From Okapia johnstoni (lineage: Eukaryota; Chordata; Mammalia; Artiodactyla; Giraffidae), in NCBI GenBank assembly GCA_024291935.2, contig CM044314.1:29858001-29922000 (forward strand): a stretch of DNA of 64,000 nucleotides, in the 5' to 3' direction. The translations under genes and the position numbers were made by a program. The first letter of the stretch is position 1; every line of letters begins with the position of its first letter. This document shows positions 55,546 through 64,000 of this stretch, piece by piece. The notes below the pieces were generated by a model. That model saw only the letters and a program-made list of their open reading frames with translations. It ran no database searches and was not told where the DNA came from.

Positions 55546-57470
55546 TTGGAAAAATTGGGAGCAGCTGAATTCACAGCTCAAAAATCAATGAAACAATGTT
55601 TTCAAGTATTTCATGGGTGGATATTCACTAGATAGATATACAAAGGCTGATCTGGAAATGTGGTCCTTGAGGCATGCTTGTAAAACGATGCTAACTCGAC
55701 AAGTGCTCACACAAGAAAGTCTTGCCAGCCAGATGCTAACACTACTTTCAGATCGCACATCATAATTTTCAACTGTACTGTTTTTTGGCTTTAAAGGAGG
55801 GGAAACTGGATTTACCCTATTTCTCCCTTTCCATCTTGGCCTCCCATGTCATGGACATGATAGTCATGACAGTCCAGGGCCAGGGGTCTCTCCCACCTTC
55901 CACCAGACCACTGTGGGCCCTGGAGCAACTATCATGGTGTTACCAATCCTAGTGGGTGAAAACAGTGGGGTTCTATACCTCAAATGGGACTTATAAACAG
56001 TTTGGACGAAACTGCCAGCATAGTTTGGCCACTGTCTATGACCACGGGCAAGTTAAGTAAACTCTTCAGGCTTCTGATTCCTCATTTGTAAAGCAATCAT
56101 GTAGTTCTGTGTGGTTTTTAAGATAGTGGATTCCAGACAAAGGGTCCATTGGTCAGTTTGAAAAAAAAAACTTTAATTTTAAGAATTTACATGGGTTTGC
56201 CAACCTTTATGTTCAGAATAGATTAAAGGTGTCAACAACTACAATCATTTATCACCCTTCCTCTCACTCTCACTACAACCAGTGAAGAACTAACAGAGAT
56301 CCAAATGAGGACCCAAAAGTAATTCTATTAGGGGGTTGGTTAAGTGCCAATGTTCCACAGAGTAACAGGGAGCCTCACAAAGCTGAATAAGGGGACACCG
56401 GCCGGCATCCCTGGAGGAGCTGGGCTTAGCAACCACACCTGATGCCAAATCAGATGCAGCGCAGCCTATCAGATAAGTGCCTTCTTTGCCCAGACAAGCT
56501 GGGCCTTGCTCTCCACACCTGCCCTGGGGGCTGTGAAGTCAGCAGCTCAGCTACTGCCCAAGAAGACCCCAAAACAGGTCAAAACAGAATGTTGAGATAC
56601 TTTCAAGGCCACATATACTGTAAGCCAAAATTCATTGCCTTTTCTGTTTTTCATTCCACATGATATTCCATTTAACGCTCAACATCACTCACCAGACATC
56701 CTGCAATGGACATCAGACAAAAGTCTAAAATACTCTAAATAACGCAAAGCCTGTGACACAAAAACACCCAAATATTAACATAAGCCTGCATTAATGACTA
56801 CATATCCAGAGAGGTTGAATTTCTCGATGGTAGGAATCTTCTTCTCAAGAACATAATCCTGACAGCAGAACTGTCTCTTTCATGAGCGTAACAGACAGAA
56901 GGTCCTGGATCCCAATAGCACAAAAGGCACTTTTAGGATCAGGTCAGAGGTTAGAGGTACCATACACATGCTAGCTTCCCAAGGGATGGATCCTGAGAGA
57001 GGAACCAAAGAAATGGTGGCACCCCTGCATCTCCTTGATCTCTCTGTGCTTCAGTTGAGGTAAAGAATGTATCTTATGTTGGGTTCTTTTAGGTCACATG
57101 AGGCACCTTTGCTCATGACCTAAGCATCGTGATATACGATGTGTGATATATGATATCGTAATATACGAGTATGTTGGGTATGAACTGTCACGGGTGGTGT
57201 CCCTGGCCCTAAGAGTGTTTCAAGACAGCAGGTGTTGATGGTGGACAATGGAAATGTGGGTACTGTGATTCAGAGACCATGTCAGTATTCAAGGTCTTCT
57301 TCCATTGCTCTCTGAGCCACAAATCCATGCAACACCATCCATCCAAACAGGAGCCAGATCACAAGACTGAGATCTGCACCTGGATGACAAGGACTGGAGG
57401 GTAGGAGCCGCAGACTCCATGGGTGCTTCCATATTTAGTCCAACATGTATTGTCATTTATGCTTTTATAC
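55546..57470. other. Long unassigned stretch
   Basis: About 1.9 kb of near-average composition with one MIR piece (56020-56110). A 73-codon plus frame at 56442-56663 is Cys-containing but unmatched. A cluster of GATATACGAT-like imperfect repeats lies at 57126-57168. Confidence 0.35.
56020..56110 (+). mobile_element. MIR core fragment
   Basis: CTATGACCACGGGCAAGTTA and TGATTCCTCATTTGTAAAGC match the conserved MIR core. Confidence 0.65.
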
Positions 57471-57474
57471 ATGA

Positions 57475-57670
57475 ATATATCTGTGTAACCACAATTCAGA
57501 TGAAGACATAGAACATTTTTGCCAATCTAGAAAGCTCTTTCTGCCCCTTCCCATTCAATATATTCCCCCCAGAGTAGCCACTATTCTAAATTCTACCACT
57601 GTATATTATTTTCTCTGTTCTTAATTTTCACAGAAATGAAACCATATAGTATACTCTCAAAAAAAAAAAA
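57475..57670 (-). mobile_element. L1M fragment, antisense
   Basis: TAACCACAATTCAGATGAAG, GAAAGCTCTTTCTGCCCCTT, AGAAATGAAACCATATAGTA. Ends in a 13-base A run. Confidence 0.5.
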
Positions 57671-57819
57671 ATGTATCCTAAAACTCCCAGTCCCTAGCTC
57701 TATGCTCGGAAGATGCTAGGACTCTGGCATTTTTAAGCCATTCCTAGAACTATTGGTTCAAAAGGCACCAGCTGCCAGGTTGAGGGTCTAGCTCAAGTTT
57801 CCACAGAGAACAGTCAGTT

Positions 57820-58460
57820 AAATACTTACAATGGAATTATTAGCTAGGCTTAAAAAGGAAGGAAATTTCAACACCTGCTACAGCAGAAACCAGCGTTGAA
57901 GACATTATGCTAAGTGAAAGAAGCTACTCACAAGAGGATATACAAGGTATTTATATTTTGTATATAGGGCATTTGGTCACCTGATGCGAAGAGCTGACTC
58001 ATTTGAAAAGACCCTGATGCTAGGAAAGACTGAGGGCAGGAGGAGAAGGGGATGACAGAGGATGAGATGGTTGGATGGCATCACCGACTCAATGGACATG
58101 GGTTTGGGTGGACTCCAGCAGTTGGTGATGGACATGAGGTCACAAAGAGTCGGACGTGACTGAGCGACTGAACCGAACTGAACTGAACTGAGAAGGAATA
58201 TATATGATTCCTCTTACATGTGGTACTTAGAATAAGCAAATTAATAGAGGCAGAAAGTAGAACAGTGGTTGTCAGGAGCTGGAGGGAGGAGGGAGTTATT
58301 GTTTCATTGGTACAGAGTTTCAATTTGAGAAGATGAAAAAGTTCTAGAGATAGTTGATGGTTATGGTTACCCAGCAATGTGACTATTTTAATATCACTGA
58401 ACTGTGCACTTAATGGTTAAGTCTGTAAATTTCATATACATTTTACAATTTTTTAATTTT
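57820..58460 (+). mobile_element. L1M 3' end interrupted by BovB tail
   Basis: Sense L1M: CATTATGCTAAGTGAAAGAA, then (after the insert) GGCAGAAAGTAGAACAGTGG, GAAAAAGTTCTAGAGATAG, CTGAACTGTGCACTTAATGG. Confidence 0.75.
57973..58191 (+). mobile_element. BovB LINE 3' tail
   Basis: The last 220 bases of BovB in sense (CACCTGATGCGAAGAGCTGA to CTGAACTGAACTGA). It lacks about 30 bases near GATGGACATGAGGTCAC. No clear duplication found. Confidence 0.92.
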
Positions 58461-58838
58461 TAATTATGAAAAATCTCTTAATCTGATTGTGGAACTACAA
58501 ACTCCATTCTATGATTCTCTCCAACTCTCAGCTATGCAGTAATGCCAGACACAATGAAACTGTCAAAGCACTGAGGCTCTTTCAGTAAATTCTATAGCCA
58601 GCCCCGCCCTCTTGAACTCTCCATTTTGGCTCATGAAGGATCTTCCTCCAACATTTCCACATCTAGGCCAATGCTAGAAAGAGAGTTTCCACTCCACACT
58701 CATGCCATCCAAAAGGAAGAGAAGCATCTAATATGACAGATGAGCTGACATTTACCAGGCATGGCTCACTGGTGGGCAAGGTCTGGGTAAGAGTTCACTG
58801 CACCTATGTCTCTTTCTGTGGTGAAGCAGGCTAAGCCC
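58461..58838. other. No recognised feature
   Basis: Unassigned. Confidence 0.35.
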
Positions 58839-58849
58839 GGCCCACTATA

Positions 58850-59060
58850 TTGTTGTTGTTTAGCTGCTAAGTCATGTCCAACTCTTTTGTGACTCCATGG
58901 GCTGTAGCCCATCAGGCTCTTCTGTCCATGGGATTTTCCAGGCAAGAACACTGGAGCAGGTTGCCATTTCCTTCTCCAGGGGATCTTCCCAACCCAGGGA
59001 TTGAACCCACACCTCCCACACTGTGGCAGATTCTTTACCACTGAGCCCCCTGGGAAGCCT
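58850..59060 (-). mobile_element. Bov-tA SINE
   Basis: Antisense full-length copy starting with (TTG)n. GGCCCACTATA (58839-58849) and GGCCCACTCTA (59061-59071) flank it. Confidence 0.93.
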
Positions 59061-59071
59061 GGCCCACTCTA

Positions 59072-60054
59072 GCAAGCCATAATTCTGTCTCTGCTCCACC
59101 TCCTCTGCTTGTGACTGGGTATGAGTCAGATTAGCCTTGTGGAGCGGATCTGGTTGAATCTGGTTGCAAAGGAGGGAGGAGGAGACTGCCCTCTGGACTG
59201 GATTTACAGTGTTAACTGAGCCCTTGCCCAGCCCAGGACCAAAGTGATACTTTGGGTCTGACCCACCTGGGTCTCAGTTTCTTGAGCCTCTTCTCCTCTG
59301 ACAGGTGCAAGAGAAGTAAAACTTTACCTCTACCCATCTTAGGTTTTCAGCTGGGCTCTTAACGACAACAAAAAATTAACAAGAGAAAAATAAAGCATGC
59401 AGCTCACATCAGTCAGGAGAAACCTAAAAGAAGAGTAACTCAAAGCAATGGCTTCGAACTCCAGATTATATAGCAACTTCAACCAAGAACAATAAGTCTT
59501 TAGAGAAATGATGGGACAAAAGAAAGTAGTTTTAGGCTTCAAAAGTGGCAAGCTGTGGGGAGGTAACCATACGGGAGGACACTAGTGGAGTAAGGTTTGT
59601 TCCTACATTTCTCTGGTGTCTCTGGGCTGGTAAGAGCCCATCTCCAGTAAAAGGAGAATTTATACCCTGAATTTAGGCACAAAAGGCAGAGCTTTTCCTA
59701 CATTTGCTGCTTCTTAATTGCTTTCAGCTTAAAATTTTTCCTGTCAAAGAGACATATTTTGGAGTGACGTATTCTGGTTTCATTCACAGAAAAAGGGGCA
59801 GCAAAGAAAAGGTAGAAGATGAAGGTTTCATTCCTCTCAAATTAGAAAAGTAGGACAGATATTCTTTTTTTAATCTCCTTTTAAATCGAATACACGTTGC
59901 GTTACACAAAATATAATTTGCTTTTCATTTTGTTCAAATGCTGAAAACCTCCTAATTATCATCAGTTCATGAACATACGTTTGAGGGACATTTGAGGAGA
60001 ATTTCCTCTGAAGCACATTTTGATCTAAAATTCTGTGATACTAATACTGTTGCC
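59072..60054. other. Unassigned
   Basis: About 1 kb without a recognised repeat. No gene feature seen. Confidence 0.35.
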
Positions 60055-60067
60055 TCTTCTTCCACCA

Positions 60068-60286
60068 GGGCTTCCCTTATAGCTCAAATGGTAAAGAATC
60101 TGCCTGCAACACAGGAGACCCAGGTTCAATTCCTGGGTTGGGAAGATCCCCTGGAGAAGGAAATGGCAACCTGCTCCAGTATTCTTGCCTGGAGAATCTT
60201 ATGAACAGAGAAGCCTGGCAGGACTTCCCCAGAGAAGTCCACGGGGTCGCAAGAGTCGGACAAGGCTTAGTGACTAAACCACCACC
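60068..60286 (+). mobile_element. Bov-tA SINE
   Basis: Sense full-length copy. TCTTCTTCCACCA ends at 60067 and TCTTTTCCACCA follows at 60288-60299, a probable target duplication. About 10 extra bases (ACTTCCCCAGAG) interrupt the tail. Confidence 0.92.
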
Positions 60287-60299
60287 ATCTTTTCCACCA

Positions 60300-60648
60300 C
60301 TCCTCCCAGAATCCCAGGAAATGAGTGGGTAATAAAAGATGGGAGTGGAAACCAGGATTTAGTGCCTTACAGAATGCTTTAGTAAAGATAAATACTTGAC
60401 AAATAGAAGAATAAGCTTTTCTCCTGTGTAAGCACAATCCAGGACCTCATCTGATTTATCTAAAAAGAAACCATCTGTTTATCTAAATCCAGGATCTGCT
60501 TGGACTGGGACACTCTTATGTAGATGGAAAAAAATACCAGGAGTGACACAGCCCTGGGGCATACTGCACCAAAAATGATTTCACAATAGGTACCCAGTTT
60601 ATTTTTGCTTCACAAGTCTATGCGCAAATTCGGGTTTCTCTGGTTCAT
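60300..60648. other. No recognised feature
   Basis: Unassigned. Confidence 0.35.
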
Positions 60649-60660
60649 CTCCTTTGTGTT

Positions 60661-60795
60661 GCTGCTGCTGCTGCTGCTAAGTCGCATCAGTCATGTCCGA
60701 CTCTGTGCGACCCCATAGATGGCAGCCCACCAGGCTCCTCCATCCATGGGGTTTCCCAGGCAAGAGTACTGGAGTGGGGTGCCATTGCCTTCTCC
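60661..60795 (-). mobile_element. Bov-A SINE monomer
   Basis: Antisense monomer with a (GCT)n tail. Perfect 12-bp flanks CTCCTTTGTGTT at 60649-60660 and 60796-60807. Confidence 0.94.
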
Positions 60796-60807
60796 CTCCT
60801 TTGTGTT

Positions 60808-61425
60808 AGTATTTATCTATTAAAGTGAAATAATCATGTCTTCATCACTTTATACACCCCAGGACTAAAGTTAAAAGTTACAATACAATGACTTCATAAA
60901 GTTCTCCAGGTATCTGGGTTCATAAGAACTCATCTATTTCTCTGAGAATTATTAACTCATTCTCTTCACCATGTTCCCACATGGAGAGGAAGAAAGAGAA
61001 CTCTGTGTCCCCATCCCCACATAAAAAGTCATTCTCTCTTTGCAAGTAACTTTTTTTTCAGCTGACATGAACTAGATTGTTCTAAAAAGAGCAATGGCAT
61101 AAGAAAATACAAGAACAGATGATTCAAAGACTCCCTGGGAATTGCCACAGCCAGCTCCTAACTTCAAATGCAAGGATAAGCAAAACATCTGTATTCTGAG
61201 TCACTCTATTTTTCAAGAAGGGAGTCTGTCATTAGCCATCCTGTTGAATAAATCTTTGTGGCCTGTAAGTGGGCTCCAGAGCTGGTTCACAGTGTGCTCG
61301 ATCTTGACACTGCAACTGACCCCCACTCCACTCTTATACAAACTCAACATATTTTGAAGTCATTTTAATAGACTACCTGAACCCAAGAGTTTTTAAGTCT
61401 ATAGTTTTAATACTGACTATGCAAA
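60808..61425. other. No recognised feature
   Basis: Unassigned. Confidence 0.35.
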
Positions 61426-61430
61426 GGCAG

Positions 61431-61496
61431 TGTGTATGTGTGTCTGTGTGTGTGTGTGCGTGCGTGCGTGCATGCACATGTATGGGGGGGGCGGGG
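61431..61496. repeat. (TG)n(CGTG)n microsatellite with G run
   Basis: Alternating purine-pyrimidine to 61478 including GCGTGCGTGCGTGCATGCAC, then G8-C-G4 at 61484-61496. Confidence 0.92.
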
Positions 61497-61930
61497 AGAA
61501 AGAAGTCAATTACCTTAAAAACCTACACAGGTTTCTGACCCTGGTTCACTAATGCCAGGAGTGATACAAGTTCAAGGATATTGCCTTTTGTGGGAAGAAA
61601 TCTTAGGAAAAAGTGAAAAGGGAAGCAGATTTTTCTCTAGAAAACTATAGACGGTTTTTCCAAATGAGAGCTCGGTTGAGACACTTTGATTAACAAACAA
61701 AAAAAGATGATGGCAAAAGAAAAGACACTGATGCACAGAAAAAAAGCTAACAGCAGTTAAGACAGTCAAGATCACCAGTGTGCTTTTAGGACTTATTGCC
61801 TCTTCTGATGTGACTCCTAAGGGGAAATTTCACTGTTTATACAGAGAGTGTAAACATATCTGTTGACCTAACAAAATACTAGTTTTCATTCCTCATCCCC
61901 TCCTCTCCCAGCCACGGTAAATACCTTGAC
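61497..61930. other. No recognised feature
   Basis: Unassigned. Confidence 0.35.
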
Positions 61931-61934
61931 ATTC

Positions 61935-62158
61935 AGGCTCACAGGCTTTGGGGTGAGTTGGAGGTTCATAACCTGGCTCTGCTATTCATAGTTGTGTGTC
62001 TTAGGACACGCTTACTATCCCCTCTGAGTCCCAGTTTCCACCCCTATATAATGTGGATAATGGTCGGGCCTGTCTTGAGGGGCAGCTATAAGGATATAAG
62101 GAGATAATACAGGTAACCACCACAGTTCAGCTCCTGGCACACAAAAAGGGCTCCATAA
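61935..62158 (+). mobile_element. MIR SINE
   Basis: Sense MIR: TAACCTGGCTCTGCTATTCA, GTGTGTCTTAGGACACGCTT, CCTATATAATGTGGATAATG, CAGCTCCTGGCACACA. Confidence 0.75.
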
Positions 62159-62419
62159 TGGTTGAAAGTGGAGTGAGATGGCAGTTTGTTGTTGATTTAT
62201 CTAGATAAAGGCTCGCTCTTACAAGCACCTGGAACAGAATAAAACTAAAGCTCTCCAGGGTAGGCACCAAAACCTCAGACCCTAAAGTGACAGTAACACA
62301 AGACATGCTTATCAAGATAGCTTTGGATGAAGAAAGGCAGCAAAACTTGAAAGAAGAACTGAGGATGGCAGAAACACCCACTTTGAATATTCCAGCAGGC
62401 TCAAATGATTGCAAGAGGA

Positions 62420-63633
62420 AGATGGCACATTACTGCCTCAGCAGTACCTGAACCAAGAATTTCCAGAAGTACAAGCTGGGTTTTGAAGAGGCAGAAGAAC
62501 CAGACACCATATTGCTAACATGCATTGCATCATGCCAAAAGAAAGGGAATTCCAGAAAAACAACTACTTCTGCTTCATTGACTGCCCTCAAGGCTTTGAC
62601 TGTGTGGATCACAACAAACTGTGGAAAATTCTTAAACAGATGGGAATACCAGACCATGTTACCTGTCTCCTGAGAAACCTGTATGCTGGTCAAGAAGGAA
62701 CAATTAGAACTAGACATGGAACAATGGATTGGTTCAAAACTGAGAAAGGAGTATGACAAGGCTGTCTAGTGTCACCCTGCTTATTTAACTTATATGCAGA
62801 GTACATCATGAGAAATGCCAGGCTGGATGAGTCACAAGCTGAATCAAGATTGCTGGGAGAAATATCAATAACCTCAGATATGTAGATGATACCACTTTAA
62901 TGACAGAAAGAGAAGAGGAACTAAACAGCCTCTTGATGAGGGTGACAGACAACAGTGGAAAAGCTGGCTTGAAACTTAACATTAAAAAACCTATCACTTC
63001 ATGGCAAAGAGAAGCAGAAAAAGTGGAAACAGTGGTAGATTTTACTTTCTTGGACTCCAAAACCACTGCAGACAGTGACTGCAGCCATGAAATTAAAAGA
63101 TGCTTGCTCCCTGGAAGGAAAGCTATGACAAACCTAGACATCATATTAAGAAGCAGAGACATCACTTTGCCAACAAAGTTTCACAGAGTCAAAGCTATGG
63201 TTTTTCCATAGTCATGTACAGATGTGAGTTGGTCCATAAAGAAGGCTGAGTTCCAAAGAATTGATGCTTCAAACTGTGATGCTGGAGAAGACTCTTGAGA
63301 GTCCCTTGGACTGCAAGGAGATCAAACCAGTCAACCCTAAAATAAACCAACCCTGAATATTCATTGGAAGGACTATTACTGAAGCTGAAGCTCAATATTT
63401 TGGCCACCTGATGCGAAGAGTCAACTCACTGGAAAAAGACCGTGATGCTGGGAAAGATTGAAGGCAAAAGGTGAAGGAAATGCAGAGTGTAAGACTATTA
63501 GATACCATCACTGGCTCAACGGACATGAATTTCTGCAAACTCTGGGAGTTGGTGGAATACAGAGGAGCCTGGAGTGTTACAGTACATGGGGTCGTAGAGA
63601 GTCAGAAATGACTTAGCAACTGAACAACAAGAA
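62420..63633 (+). mobile_element. BovB LINE, 1.2 kb, diverged
   Basis: Sense BovB from just upstream of the RT domain (CAGAAGTACAAGCTGGGTTT) to TGACTTAGCAACTGAACAAC. It is more diverged than the copies at 42.8 and 45.5 kb. 62520-62756 is open (motif A reads FIDCPQGFD). The active site reads YVDD (62878-62889), which keeps both Asp. A 20-base stretch is missing near 62985. Confidence 0.94.
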
Positions 63634-63639
63634 AGAACA

Positions 63640-64000
63640 TGTCTTAGGAAGTGTGAGTTATTCACTACCCTCACTTCCTCTCATCCTCCCTTCCACCAAT
63701 CTCTCCCGAAATGCCATGGGCTAGAGAACTGAACAGTCTTCAAACTTTGACTAAAAATGATATTCTAATATAGCATAGCAACATTGTATTTCTTTGTTAT
63801 TACTTACTTTTAACAGCTGGTACTAGACTTCATCTTGCACAAGGTCTACCTTTGTTGGGAAAGGGTCTGGGGGGGTCACAGATGTTGGTTGGTATCATGG
63901 CTTCTGCTAAGTGATCCTGCATGGGGTGAGATGCCTGTTACACTGCTGGAGTGGAAGAGGAAGAGTCAGGAGGGAAGAGAAAACTGGTATAGAGAGAGAA
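63640..64000. other. No recognised feature
   Basis: Unassigned sequence to the window end. G7 at 63870-63876. Confidence 0.35.

Noticed and set aside
1..64000. A prokaryotic-style system, CRISPR array or toxin locus
   Set aside because: All repeats are eukaryotic retrotransposons, transposons or microsatellites. No regularly spaced direct repeats or operon structure exist.

Overview
This window is nuclear DNA from a ruminant (cattle, sheep, goat or a close relative; I cannot separate these by eye). The evidence is the repeat content: about eleven BovB (RTE-type) LINE copies on both strands, more than twenty Bov-tA/Bov-A SINEs whose 3' halves derive from BovB, tRNA-derived CHR SINEs of Cetartiodactyla, and ruminant-type L1 3' ends. 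Older mammalian repeats lie beneath them: MIR, L2, L1M/HAL1-like pieces, a MER2 and another Tigger-like DNA transposon, hAT pieces and one MST-type MaLR solo LTR. I found no convincing host protein-coding exon, no RNA gene and no CRISPR or prokaryotic feature. The window reads as intergenic or deep intronic sequence.

Layout. 0-5 kb: an unassigned short ORF, a MER2 split by a BovB copy, a second BovB, and an L1 with an inverted 5' part that was later filled with SINEs. 5-16 kb: mostly non-repeat AT-rich sequence with MIR/L2 remnants, L1 3' ends, one Bov-tA and two BovB tails. 16-20 kb: L1 3' end, a long CHR SINE, a decayed L1 ORF2 and two clean Bov-tA insertions. 20-27 kb: largely unassigned DNA with a 1.2 kb BovB, three Bov-tA and a compound microsatellite. 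27-35 kb: an old L1/HAL1-like backbone carrying four SINEs and a polypurine tract, then a BovB, an L1 tail and a second L1 with a 5' inversion. 35-38.7 kb: unassigned sequence and a BovB. 38.7-46.8 kb: the densest block, with a 2.7 kb ruminant L1, an old L1M interrupted by a BovB holding a 400-codon open reverse transcriptase frame, and an opposite-strand BovB 1.4 kb away. 47-64 kb: long unassigned stretches with scattered SINEs, L1M pieces, a Tigger remnant, a MaLR LTR, MIRs and a last BovB.

The parts do not work together as a gene system. They record layers of retrotransposition: old L1/L2/MIR/DNA transposons first, then BovB and the SINEs that share its 3' end. The observations most worth checking are the inverted pair of kilobase-scale BovB copies at 42.8-46.8 kb, the 400-codon open BovB frame, two L1 copies inverted exactly at a single internal position, a three-unit Bov-A2, and a 3'-truncated SINE that still has a perfect target-site duplication. 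Family names come from recognising consensus-like sequence by eye; no database search was run.
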